From Tridacna crocea (Eukaryota > Mollusca > Bivalvia > Cardiida > Cardiidae): a DNA stretch of 64,000 nt. The stretch's first letter is position 1; each line of letters opens with the position of its first letter. Below are positions 35,401 to 37,914 of this stretch, one piece after another. The notes below the pieces were generated by a model. The model was not told the DNA's origin, ran no database searches, and worked only from the letters and a program-made list of their open reading frames with translations. The DNA is taken from contig OX031064.1 in NCBI GenBank assembly GCA_943736015.1, positions 30,689,361-30,753,360 on the forward strand, read 5' to 3'. The translations under genes and the position numbers were made by a program.

Positions 35401-37045
35401 AAAAGGACAAAATGATGGTTTCCAGCATTTTCTCCTTCTGCCATAATGGTTTCAAAAAAGAGTCTCTCAGTGTCACTAAAATTCTGTGGTAAGAGTTAAG
35501 GATTAAACAGGGGTAGAACATTTTCAGAACATACCATATGAGCCTGAAAAAAAGTTTTGTTTAAGGTTTCCCAACCCTACCTAGAAAAATGCTGCTAAAA
35601 TTTAATTTCAAATATGATCCAAAAAAATCTGTTTATTAGCAGTTTTGGTACATCTCGGTATGATATGGCTGTTGCAATTTCGTACTCTCTCACTTGTCTG
35701 CATCAAAACATACTGGTCCCTGTCATATCTCCTGTAGCCATCCAAACAAAACGATACAAACACTGGTAACAGGCTTGGCTTTGTCAAGTTACACACCAAA
35801 CATGTGTTCACACTATTAAATGCTAATCAATCAAATACCTATTTTACCACGCATCATCTGCAAACTCTAATGCAAACCACTGAATTTACCATTCCACAAC
35901 AGATCCTTCTTGTCTAACAACAAACTAGCTTTGTAAACAATGTGGTGAAGTTGAACTAAAGTCTAAGCCTTCCTTCACTCTTTACCAAATATCAAAATTT
36001 TGTGTGGTGTCCGTTGTTGTGAGGTAGAGCATCTGCCTTGTAACCAAAAGGTTCCGAGTTCCATACCCAAGAGTAGGTATCAACTTTGGGATTTTCATGT
36101 TGAGCATGAGTGCTGGTGTAGTTTCCAAGAAGCAGAATCAAGAGAGTTTAGTATAAGTTGTAAGAACTTGTTTCTCAATAGATGTTAAATAAACATGCTT
36201 TAGATAATTATTGAAACCATCTGCTGACAACAAAATAAATTTGAATCAAAATTTGAAATTTGATTTGGAAAGGGTAGGAAACATTGTCGGGAAAAAGGAC
36301 AAAATACTGGTTACCAGCATTTTCTCTTTTTCCCACAATGTTTTCAAAGGCTTTCTTTCTCAGGGTCGTTAAATTCGGGATTGTGTGGTAAAGGTCTATA
36401 CTAAACTAACAAAGTTTTGGACAAAACTGGAATCATTAATATGGATTGCCTTACCTCTACATGTAGTTGGGAACCATTATTGACATACATCTAACATGAA
36501 ATCTTGCCCTGCAGTTTAATACAGCTCAGAGATCAAGTGTACCCTTGAAATGAAAAGAGCTTCACAAAGCAGCACATAAATTATGCCAGAATGGGCTTGT
36601 CAGTGAAATGGCTTAAAATCTAGACCACCTGCAGATATCCAAATCCTAAAAGTCACATTCACAACTACACATCATAGAGATTATTTGTAGTAAGTATGAA
36701 CTTATTTCAATGAAAACTGTAAGAGGAGTTGCACATATAAGGAATTGCTAACTGACGGATACATAGACACACAACCGGGGCCGTAACATATGACCCTTAG
36801 TGCTTAAAAAAAGCTAGTGGGAAAACTGCTGTAAGGCATGTGAAAGATAAATTTCAGTAAAGAGAAAGCAACTTGTCAGTTTACTTCAAAAACCTTGTAA
36901 CTACAGCTTGAAACAAGCTGTAGTTTCAAGGTTTTTGAAGTAAACCATCAAACTGTTGTTTGCCTTACCCTGACTACATCACTAGGCTGCTGGTTCATTC
37001 CAGTTCTATAATTATTTTCCATTGATTCTGCTTTTAACTTGCACT
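2424..37045 (-). CDS. TTF2: TTF2: transcription termination factor 2 (SNF2 ATPase), 21 exons seen, 5' end missing
   Basis: Members of this family are dsDNA-dependent ATPases that release RNA polymerase II transcripts and clear polymerase at mitosis, acting in the nucleus. Coding exons on the minus strand, in order: 37045-36969, 35033-34017, 33217-33064, 31557-31414, 29821-29723, 28537-28438, 26408-26269, 24095-23967, 22454-22301, 21673-21541, 19851-19643, 18552-18488, 17714-17623, 16885-16794, 12959-12710, 11793-11641, 10095-10028, 8986-8750, 4405-4331, 3738-3655, 2484-2424. Every junction keeps frame, giving 1,176 residues before the stop. Human TTF2 is about 1,160 residues. Visible motifs: DDMGLGKT (578-585), DEAH (741-744), LTGTPIQN (768-775), motif V (1076-1095), motif [13 protein letters not shown] (1111-1121), and C-terminal [11 protein letters not shown]. 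The N-terminal GRF zinc finger expected from the family is not in these exons. Order and spacing match human TTF2 from memory. Exon borders are inferred from splice signals, not from transcripts. Confidence 0.95.
2539..2791 (+). mobile_element. TTAA palindromic MITE, expanded palindrome
   Basis: In the first intron upstream of the TTF2 stop. The palindrome arm is partly duplicated (two TTTTCTCC blocks), making it longer than usual. Confidence 0.8.
2857..3084 (+). mobile_element. TTAA palindromic MITE
   Basis: TTAA at both ends; CTCTTTACCA terminal repeats at both ends in this copy. Confidence 0.88.
3150..3512 (+). repeat. Second palindromic repeat family, copy A
   Basis: About 190 bp of tail followed by a palindrome of about 150 bp (3357-3508) centred on ATGGCACTCG. 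A second copy in inverse orientation lies at 29832-30200, with the tail also conserved, so this is a dispersed element of about 350 bp. It sits in the intron before TTF2 exon 21. Confidence 0.8.
3655..3738 (-). CDS. TTF2: TTF2 exon 20
   Basis: Residues 1130-1156: [20 protein letters not shown] then LAKNVLT, the post-helicase helix shared by SNF2 proteins. Acceptor aatttcag, donor ACAGG|GTGAGT. Confidence 0.96.
4331..4405 (-). CDS. TTF2: TTF2 exon 19, motif VI
   Basis: Residues 1105-1128: [20 protein letters not shown] then VYIH. The arginines of motif VI (1115, 1118) complete the ATPase site. Acceptor tttttgcag, donor CATAG|GTAAAA. Confidence 0.97.
4574..4794 (+). mobile_element. TTAA palindromic MITE
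   Basis: Whole copy, palindrome with few mismatches, ends TTAA / GTTA. Confidence 0.85.
4898..5057 (+). mobile_element. TTAA palindromic MITE, one palindrome arm lost
   Basis: Short copy (about 160 bp). The second arm of the palindrome and the adjoining stretch are missing; right end GTAATGAGTTAA is intact. Confidence 0.8.
5293..6536 (+). mobile_element. Helentron/HINE ('pearl')-like element, nested MITEs
   Basis: Starts with hairpin GGCGCTTGAGCGCC then TGTATCGCTCCA, and ends with hairpin CTGGCCTTTGGCCAG then TGGAGCTAAAA, after a CGGACGCACGG-type run. Two MITEs lie inside (about 5361-5590 decayed; 5842-6064). The terminal hairpin and CTAA end fit the Helitron group. Family placement is inferred. 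Confidence 0.65.
5842..6064 (-). mobile_element. TTAA palindromic MITE, nested
   Basis: Minus orientation, inside the HINE-like element 5293-6536; left TTAA intact. Confidence 0.85.
6533..6771 (-). mobile_element. TTAA palindromic MITE
   Basis: Abuts the end of the preceding HINE-like element. Palindrome arm expanded by an A run. Confidence 0.82.
6766..8730 (+). mobile_element. TTAA MITE split by a HINE-like insertion
   Basis: Left piece 6766-6834 ends ...AACATTGTAGG. The right piece resumes at about 8572 with AAGGAGAAAATGCTGG and ends in TTAA (8727-8730). The 1.7 kb between is a younger element inserted at the edge of the palindrome. Confidence 0.88.
6835..8571 (+). mobile_element. 'Pearl'/HINE-like element with 156-bp tandem core
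   Basis: Begins ACAAGAGCTTCACAAAGC. The core is about eight tandem copies of a 156-bp unit (start points of AACAAAGGGC near 7265, 7421, 7576, 7732, 7888, 8044, 8200), then a unique 3' part, an ACGGACGGACGG run, GGTATAACATAATACG and a terminal hairpin ACCCTTCGGGCGTATAA. The layout (core repeats, microsatellite, 3' hairpin) matches bivalve 'pearl' elements and Helentron-associated HINEs. Confidence 0.8.
8750..8986 (-). CDS. TTF2: TTF2 exon 18, second RecA lobe (motifs IV-V)
   Basis: Residues 1026-1103. Contains [17 protein letters not shown], the 'GN' strand, and [20 protein letters not shown] then HLFLLDSHW (motif V). Very close to human TTF2. Acceptor taactttcag, donor CATTG|GTAAG. Confidence 0.97.
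9068..9294 (+). mobile_element. TTAA palindromic MITE
   Basis: TTAA at both ends; palindrome nearly intact; in the TTF2 intron upstream of exon 18. Confidence 0.87.
9433..9661 (-). mobile_element. TTAA palindromic MITE, well preserved
   Basis: TTAA at both ends (9433-9436, 9658-9661); perfect central palindrome from AACATTGTGGG to CCCACAATGTT. ACTCATTACCA-type ends, a subfamily shared with 63044-63273. Confidence 0.93.
9765..9963 (+). mobile_element. TTAA MITE, decayed
   Basis: Recognisable arms (CTTTTGAAAACATTGC, TCCCACAATGTTTTCTACCC) but shortened palindrome. Its end lies about 65 bp from TTF2 exon 17. Confidence 0.65.
10028..10095 (-). CDS. TTF2: TTF2 exon 17
   Basis: Residues 1003-1024: [20 protein letters not shown], a helix leading into the second RecA lobe. 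Acceptor acctttcag, donor AAAAG|GTAAAG. Phases agree with exons 16 and 18. Confidence 0.9.
10190..10262. repeat. Inverted repeat
   Basis: Arms TATGCTGTGGGTACTCATTA and TATGAGTACCCATAACATAG with a short centre containing CTCTCAATGAGA. Unassigned hairpin in intron 16. Confidence 0.55.
10453..10681 (-). mobile_element. TTAA palindromic MITE, variant palindrome
   Basis: TTAA at both ends; ends read CCCTTTCCCAAAC. The centre is GGAGAAACTGCTCATTACG with a matching altered opposite arm (CGAGCAATTTCTCC), so both arms differ from the common form in the same way. Confidence 0.88.
11265..11489 (+). mobile_element. TTAA palindromic MITE
   Basis: TTAA at both ends; CCCATTACCACACAATTTCT start. Palindrome with one or two mismatches. 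Confidence 0.9.
11641..11793 (-). CDS. TTF2: TTF2 exon 16
   Basis: Residues 952-1002, phase 0 at both ends: [20 protein letters not shown] then [10 protein letters not shown], matching the 'GLVLSLEEQLSALTL' region of human TTF2. Acceptor ttttgaacag, donor AAAG|GTCAGT. Confidence 0.92.
11845..12165 (+). mobile_element. Short HINE-like element (no tandem core)
   Basis: Similar along its length to 828-1180 and 31050-31372: GATCATACCCCTCGCCAGCT near the start, AATGCAGAATGGTTTAG, AAATTTGTGTCTACA, a GACGGATAGAGAGAGAG microsatellite, then CAATGGCGATTCTAGTATAC. Confidence 0.65.
12189..12273. repeat. 85-bp palindrome, ATATCGTCGG family
   Basis: Nearly perfect palindrome: ATATCGTCAGTTTGCTTCC... ending ...TGACGATAT, centred on CTTGTTTCAAG. 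Other copies lie at 36.9, 45.5, 54.9, 55.0, 58.2-58.4, 59.2 and 59.3 kb. Confidence 0.85.
12494..12698 (+). mobile_element. TTAA palindromic MITE beside TTF2 exon 15
   Basis: Short arm partly lost. The right end stops 12 bp from the exon 15 boundary, so in the transcript the MITE begins just after the donor. Confidence 0.85.
12710..12959 (-). CDS. TTF2: TTF2 exon 15, [11 protein letters not shown]
   Basis: Residues 869-951. It begins with the helix [18 protein letters not shown], passes through a low-complexity T/S/G/Q stretch, and ends with [20 protein letters not shown], nearly identical to human TTF2. The acceptor (cttacaaag) is unusually poor in pyrimidines. A MITE begins 12 bp past the donor (GAT|GTAAGT). 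Confidence 0.94.
13258..13484 (-). mobile_element. TTAA MITE, first of a chain of three
   Basis: Shares TTAA 13481-13484 with the next copy. Palindrome has several mismatches. Confidence 0.83.
13481..13702 (-). mobile_element. TTAA MITE, second of a chain of three
   Basis: Shares a TTAA with both neighbours (13481-13484 and 13699-13702). One palindrome arm shortened. Confidence 0.85.
13699..13926 (-). mobile_element. TTAA MITE, third of a chain of three
   Basis: Best preserved palindrome of the chain; right TTAA at 13923-13926. Confidence 0.87.
14481..16371 (-). mobile_element. TTAA MITE split by a HINE-like insertion
   Basis: Left piece 14481-14611 ends GAGAAAAGGAG. The right piece starts ATGCTGGTGACCAGCATTTT at about 16273 and ends in TTAA (16368-16371). 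Confidence 0.88.
14612..16272 (+). mobile_element. HINE-like element, 161-bp tandem core
   Basis: Starts ACAAG then hairpin AGGACCATGATGGTCCT, TATATCGCTCACCTGAG. It ends in an ACGGACGG-type run, TGATCACAATAGCTCAC, hairpin GAGCACTTCGTGCTC and AGGTGAGCTAAAA. The second half holds four copies of a 161-bp unit (GCAATTTTTC at 15701, 15862, 16023); the first half has diverged repeats of about 120 bp. Subterminal inverted repeats plus 3' hairpin and CTAA fit Helentron-associated elements. Confidence 0.78.
16514..16738 (-). mobile_element. TTAA MITE, decayed
   Basis: Recognisable arms and palindrome with several mismatches. Its end lies about 56 bp from TTF2 exon 14. Confidence 0.75.
16794..16885 (-). 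CDS. TTF2: TTF2 exon 14
   Basis: Residues 838-867: [20 protein letters not shown] and [10 protein letters not shown], the SNF2 'LP.K....L.LS..E...Y' block. Acceptor ctaattcag, donor TCCAG|GTAAAC. Confidence 0.95.
16915..17131 (-). mobile_element. tRNA-derived SINE, copy 1
   Basis: Reverse strand reads GTGGTCGTGAGGTAGAGCG (A-box-like) and GAGTTCGATACCC (B-box-like), then a body with TCAACTTTGGGATTTT and AGTATAAGTTGTAAGAACTT, ending near TGTAAAATAAATATG. It matches the plus copy at 36000-36205. Confidence 0.82.
17147..17311 (+). mobile_element. TTAA MITE, shortened
   Basis: One palindrome arm missing; right TTAA (17308-17311) shared with the next copy, which has opposite orientation. Confidence 0.78.
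17308..17533 (-). mobile_element. TTAA palindromic MITE
   Basis: Shares its left TTAA with the previous copy. Palindrome nearly intact. Confidence 0.85.
17623..17714 (-). CDS. TTF2: TTF2 exon 13, LLRRTK segment
   Basis: Residues 808-837: [18 protein letters not shown] and TVTGKAL, the conserved LRRTK element between the two RecA lobes. Acceptor tacaccag, donor CTT|GTAAGT, phase 0. Confidence 0.95.
17897..17966. repeat. Palindrome related to the MITE core
   Basis: Arms GGTAATTGTCCTTGAAAGTG and CACTTTCAAGGACAATTACC around the usual AAAATGCTGG/CAGCATTTT centre. The outer arms differ completely from the MITE but still match each other. Confidence 0.8.
18235..18330 (-). repeat. SINE body fragment
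   Basis: CTTTCCAAGCCACTGGCTGC ... GAGAGAGGAATGAATCCTGT; same module as in the foldback at 61735-62245. Confidence 0.5.
18488..18552 (-). CDS. TTF2: TTF2 exon 12
   Basis: Residues 786-806: [20 protein letters not shown], matching human [20 protein letters not shown]. Very short exon; acceptor tttaatcag, donor AATG|GTCAGT. Confidence 0.93.
18722..18858 (+). mobile_element. 3' end of a HINE-like element
   Basis: Only the 3' part: GGAGTTGCACACACAAGAAA, a GATGGACAGATAGACAGATG run, and the terminal ACCCTTCAGGCGTATAAAAA. Same family as 6835-8571. Confidence 0.65.
18911..19450. mobile_element. Three partial TTAA MITEs
   Basis: A minus half (18911-19003), a plus copy with an internal duplication (19002-19331) and a shortened minus copy (19328-19450). 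Confidence 0.65.
19495..19636 (+). mobile_element. Truncated SINE tail beside TTF2 exon 11
   Basis: Ends GTTGAAAGTGGCATAAAGCA then CCGTTCAATCAATAAA, the standard tail of this SINE group (compare 33782-34008). The tail stops about 10 bp from the exon 11 donor. Confidence 0.6.
19643..19851 (-). CDS. TTF2: TTF2 exon 11, DEAH and motif III
   Basis: Residues 716-784. Contains [16 protein letters not shown] (motif II, DEAH at 741-744) and [20 protein letters not shown] (motif III). The DEAH form rather than DEGH is typical of TTF2/Lodestar. Acceptor atttag, donor TTAAG|GTGAGT. A truncated SINE tail lies about 15 bp past the donor. Confidence 0.97.
19990..20898 (+). mobile_element. HINE-like relic carrying a nested palindrome
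   Basis: Starts AACAAGAGCACCACACATGG and ends GCCAGGCTAAAA, with MITE-derived sequence on both sides. The 450-bp palindrome at 20240-20689 is inserted in it. The end resembles 5060-5200. Confidence 0.55.
20240..20689. mobile_element. 450-bp near-perfect palindrome with 6-bp target duplication
   Basis: Arms of about 215 bp (outer end CACGGCGGGGAATCACGTGA) around a spacer of about 16 bp. I find a single mismatch (GGACTCC against GTACTCC) across the arms. GATAAA flanks both sides (20234-20239, 20690-20695), so it behaves as a mobile foldback. No coding content that I trust; family unknown. It lies in the TTF2 intron between exons 10 and 11. Confidence 0.9.
21046..21272 (+). mobile_element. TTAA MITE, diverged
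   Basis: Palindrome broken by AT-rich change (GCTGGTATTAATTAGAG); right end AGTAAAGGGTTAA intact. Confidence 0.75.
21541..21673 (-). CDS. TTF2: TTF2 exon 10, TTYN motif
   Basis: Residues 672-715: [15 protein letters not shown] followed by an acidic insert rich in D, E and K. SNF2 proteins use the TTY element between motifs Ia and II. Acceptor atgttacag, donor GTGGG|GTAGGT, phase 0. Confidence 0.93.
22044..22266 (+). mobile_element. TTAA palindromic MITE
   Basis: Left TTAA intact, palindrome perfect at the core. A partial minus copy (about 21930-22047) lies before it. Ends about 35 bp from TTF2 exon 9. Confidence 0.87.
22301..22454 (-). CDS. TTF2: TTF2 exon 9, motif Ia
   Basis: Residues 621-670. 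Contains [20 protein letters not shown] and [12 protein letters not shown], matching '[20 protein letters not shown]' and 'VYLYHGPNRDSR' of human TTF2. Acceptor tttcacag, donor TGAA|GTAAGT. Confidence 0.97.
22499..22757 (-). mobile_element. tRNA-derived SINE
   Basis: Reverse strand: GCCCGCCCGGATGGCTCACT head with TGGTTGTGAGTTTGATAC (B-box-like), body CTTTGGAAAGAAAGTTTGTT, tail TGTTTAAGTGGCGTTAAACC. Inserted about 45 bp upstream of TTF2 exon 9. Confidence 0.82.
22935..23143 (-). mobile_element. TTAA MITE, decayed
   Basis: Arms recognisable (AGGATAGAAAACATTGTATG, TCAAAAGCCTTCTTCCTCAG); ends lost. Confidence 0.6.
23214..23443 (-). mobile_element. TTAA palindromic MITE
   Basis: TTAA at both ends (23214-23217, 23440-23443); long palindrome with mismatches only at the centre. 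Confidence 0.9.
23510..23932 (-). mobile_element. Two decayed TTAA MITEs
   Basis: One from TTAA 23510 to about 23724, the next 23727-23932 with a recognisable palindrome. The second ends 35 bp from TTF2 exon 8. Confidence 0.7.
23967..24095 (-). CDS. TTF2: TTF2 exon 8, Walker A (motif I)
   Basis: Residues 578-619: [18 protein letters not shown], the nucleotide-binding P-loop of SNF2 helicases, then a charged loop. Acceptor aattacag, donor AAAA|GTAAGT. Confidence 0.97.
24263..24672. mobile_element. Two rearranged TTAA MITEs
   Basis: Copy 24263-24402 lacks half of the palindrome and most of the long arm. Copy 24500-24672 joins a minus long arm to a plus end, both through the AAAATGCTKCCACTG junction. 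Confidence 0.65.
24694..25784 (+). mobile_element. HINE-like element, 166-bp tandem core
   Basis: Starts ACAAGACGGCCAAGATGGCC then TTGGATCGCTCACCTGA. It has about four units of 166 bp (CCCCCATT near 24910, 25076, 25242, 25408), and ends in hairpin GAGCACGTTGTGCTC then AGGTGAGCTAAAG. Confidence 0.78.
25868..26214 (-). mobile_element. TTAA MITE split by a short HINE-like insertion
   Basis: MITE pieces before 25908 and after about 26056. The insert (CTGGAGCTGTCACTGAATGT ... TTTGTGGGGATATAA) resembles 28611-28768 and carries a GACAAACAGACAGACAGG run. Ends 55 bp from TTF2 exon 7. Confidence 0.72.
26269..26408 (-). CDS. TTF2: TTF2 exon 7, start of helicase core
   Basis: Residues 531-576. Contains [18 protein letters not shown] and GGIL, the Q-motif-like entry of SNF2 ATPases just ahead of motif I. 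The acceptor (taccccgcag) is preceded after only about 22 bases by a 1.65-kb HINE-like element. Donor CTGG|GTATAT. Confidence 0.95.
26431..28085 (+). mobile_element. HINE-like element abutting TTF2 exon 7
   Basis: Starts ACAAGAGTGCCATTGGCCCT and ends in GATCACAATAGCTCACCTTT, hairpin TAGCACTTTGTGCTA and AGGTGAGCTAA. The core is about six units of 150-168 bp, each containing CCAGTTTTGAC and ACAAACTTGGTAGAGGTCCA. Its 5' end lies about 22 bp from the exon 7 acceptor. Confidence 0.8.
28438..28537 (-). CDS. TTF2: TTF2 exon 6, conserved LYGGRMT segment
   Basis: Residues 498-529: [20 protein letters not shown] then [12 protein letters not shown]. It matches the segment just before the helicase core of vertebrate TTF2. 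Acceptor tacctatag, donor CACAA|GTATGT. Confidence 0.92.
28611..28768 (+). mobile_element. Short HINE-like element
   Basis: CTAGAGCTGTCACTGAATGT ... ACAGACGAACAGACAGGCTG, ATTCCAGTATATCCCC, ...GGTATAAAAA. Same kind as 25909-26055. Confidence 0.6.
29003..29156 (-). mobile_element. TTAA MITE, truncated in the palindrome
   Basis: Ends abruptly at GCTGGTTACCA; the second half is absent. Confidence 0.75.
29723..29821 (-). CDS. TTF2: TTF2 exon 5
   Basis: Residues 465-496 ([20 protein letters not shown] and onward), phase 1 at both ends, donor GCAG|GTAAGC. The acceptor tract is very short: the palindromic repeat at about 29832 begins roughly a dozen bases upstream of the exon. Confidence 0.85.
29832..30200 (-). 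repeat. Second palindromic repeat family, copy B
   Basis: Inverse copy of the element at 3150-3512: the palindrome at about 29838-29993 with loop GCCTTATGGCAC, then the tail to TTTCTAAAAATAGATACATG. It begins about a dozen bases from the TTF2 exon 5 acceptor. Confidence 0.8.
30280..30855. mobile_element. MITE cluster
   Basis: Minus fragments with a partly duplicated arm (30280-30625), then a whole plus copy 30637-30855 with TTAA at the left and GGTAAAGGGTAAAA at the right. Confidence 0.75.
31050..31372 (+). mobile_element. Short HINE-like element
   Basis: Close relative of 828-1180 and 11845-12165, with a GATGGACGGACAGACAGACA run near the 3' end and the closing GGGGGTGTAATTA. Lies about 40 bp from TTF2 exon 4. 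Confidence 0.65.
31414..31557 (-). CDS. TTF2: TTF2 exon 4
   Basis: Residues 417-463 ([20 protein letters not shown] and onward), phase 1 at both ends. Clear acceptor atattttcag and donor CACAG|GTAATT. Pre-helicase linker with no recognised domain. Confidence 0.85.
31700..32901 (+). mobile_element. TTAA MITE split by a HINE-like insertion
   Basis: Left piece 31700-31778 (ACCCTTTACCAAAAACCATG ...), right piece 32737-32901 ending ...GTCATTTTGTAAAGAATTGA. Confidence 0.72.
31779..32736 (+). mobile_element. 'Pearl'/HINE-like element, shorter copy
   Basis: Same family as 6835-8571: ACAAGAGCTTCACAGAGG start, three to four units of about 156 bp, ACAGACGGACAGACC run, GACCCTTTGGATGTATAAAA end. Confidence 0.78.
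33064..33217 (-). CDS. TTF2: TTF2 exon 3, GC-type donor
   Basis: Residues 365-415, a heptad-like helical stretch ([20 protein letters not shown]) matching the 'QKLIKQIQELEEVLSGL' area of human TTF2. Only a donor at ACAG|GCAGGT restores frame to the next exon (phase 1), so this is a GC-AG intron. The GT four bases downstream would shift frame and stop within three codons of the next exon. Confidence 0.85.
33252..33457 (-). mobile_element. TTAA MITE, one palindrome arm shortened
   Basis: TTAA at both ends; a further fragment follows (33454-33530). Begins 35 bp from TTF2 exon 3. Confidence 0.82.
33782..34008 (+). mobile_element. tRNA-related SINE beside TTF2 exon 2
   Basis: Head with GGAAGTCCTGGATTTAAGCC, tail GAAAGTGGTGTAAAACACAA then TTCAGTCAATCAATCAA. 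The tail ends about 10 bp from the exon 2 donor. Confidence 0.65.
34017..35033 (-). CDS. TTF2: TTF2 large disordered linker exon
   Basis: A 1,017-bp exon (residues 26-364), phase 0 at both ends, acceptor tttttcag and donor AAAAG|GTGTGA. It is rich in K, E, S, N, D and Q and looks disordered, like the linker between the zinc finger and the helicase of vertebrate TTF2. It carries VIDLTSDDE (256-264), a textbook-looking SUMO-interaction motif with an acidic/serine tail; function is inferred only. The end, FQLLQKQK, is helical and leads into exon 3. A SINE tail ends about 10 bp inside the following intron. Confidence 0.9.
35065..35499. mobile_element. Two TTAA MITEs, opposite orientation
   Basis: Plus copy 35065-35271 (TTAA both ends, decayed palindrome) and minus copy 35280-35499 (right TTAA intact). 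The first starts about 30 bp from TTF2 exon 2. Confidence 0.78.
35974..36394 (-). mobile_element. TTAA MITE split by a SINE
   Basis: CACTCTTTACCAAATATCAA, SINE 36001-36205, then the rest of the MITE with a nearly intact palindrome. Confidence 0.83.
36001..36205 (+). mobile_element. tRNA-derived SINE, copy 2
   Basis: Plus copy of the SINE at 16915-17131: TGTGAGGTAGAGCATCTGCC head, GAGTTCCATACCC, AGTATAAGTTGTAAGAACTT, tail ATGTTAAATAAACATG. Inserted in a MITE. Confidence 0.82.
36553..36808 (+). mobile_element. Internally shortened 'pearl'/HINE-like element
   Basis: Start AAGAGCTTCACAAAGCAGCA and end GGCCGTAACATATGACCCTT of the 6835-8571 family without the tandem core. Confidence 0.6.
36875..36949. 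repeat. Palindrome, ATATCGTCGG family
   Basis: GTCAGTTTACTTCAAAAACC ... GGTTTTTGAAGTAAAC with centre CTTGAAACAAG; outermost bases lost. Confidence 0.8.
36969..37045 (-). CDS. TTF2: TTF2 exon 1 of those seen
   Basis: Short open stretch between an acceptor (tatttcag) and a donor GTAAGG. It encodes residues 1-25 ([19 protein letters not shown] and onward) and joins the large exon in phase 0. It starts in phase 1, so at least one further coding exon lies upstream. The sequence is weakly conserved, so this is the least certain exon. A palindromic repeat (36875-36949) lies about 20 bp past its donor. Confidence 0.7.
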
Positions 37046-37081
37046 CTGAAATACAAGGTATGAATATATTGAAAGACTTAT

Positions 37082-37309
37082 TTAACTCTTTACCACACAA
37101 GAAAATTTTAGACTGGTCCAAATTGAAAGCATTTGCAGACGACAAAAAAAAGGTGACTAAAAAATGAAAATTTGTTTTGGGAAGAGTAGAAAACACTTTG
37201 GAAAAAGGAGAAAATGCTGGTTACCAGCATTTTCTCCTTTTCCCATAGTGTTTTCAAAAGGCTTCTTTCTCAGGGGCATTAAAAGTAGGGTTTGTGTGGT
37301 AATGGGTTC
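37082..37309 (-). mobile_element. TTAA palindromic MITE
   Basis: Left TTAA intact; palindrome nearly perfect; starts about 36 bp upstream of TTF2 exon 1. Confidence 0.87.
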
Positions 37310-37344
37310 ATAGGTTTCATTGTGGTGGCAATAAGGAAACAAAT

Positions 37345-37914
37345 GCCAAGCAGTCCCAAATTTTAATGGCCTTCAGAAAGAATCAGCAGAAAACATTGTG
37401 TAACTAGTACAGATAACTGTCCCCAAAGGCGATGTTACTTTTCGACTGGTCACCTCTGGTGTACAGTAAATGTCATGAAAAAGATCACCGAGGCGTCTCA
37501 TTATTGAGACTGATTGTGTAACTAGCATTTTCACCTTCTTTCCACAATGTTATCTATCCTTCTCAAAACAAGTGTCAATTTTTAATTACATTTTTTGTTG
37601 TCTGTGAATGCTTTCAAGATGGACCATTCTAAAATTTTGTAATTTGGTACTGAAGACCAGTTTTACTCTGAATTTAAACCAATTAATTCAAAGCATTTGC
37701 AGACGACAAATTAAACTTTGCACAAATTATGAACTTTGCCTTAGAAGGGTAGAAAACCTTGTGAGAAAAGGAGAACATGCTAGTAACCAGCATTTTCTCC
37801 ATTTCCAACAATGTTTACAAGGACAGATGTTTTTATTGAAATTGTCGTCTGCAGCAGTGCAGGTGCAAATACTTTCAGGTTGGACCAGTCTTGAATTGTG
37901 TAGTTTGGTGAAGA
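37345..37914. mobile_element. Composite MITE remnants with a 105-bp insert
   Basis: A plus copy (37345-37650) holds a foreign 105-bp stretch (37408-37512) between 13-bp direct repeats ATTGTGTAACTAG. It is followed by a rearranged copy with two long arms (37672-37914). Confidence 0.65.

Noticed and set aside
35608-35811. 67-codon minus-strand frame with several Cys between TTF2 exons 1 and 2; considered as the zinc-finger exon.
   Set aside because: Exons 1 and 2 already join in phase without it, the Cys spacing does not fit a GRF finger, and flanking splice signals are lacking.
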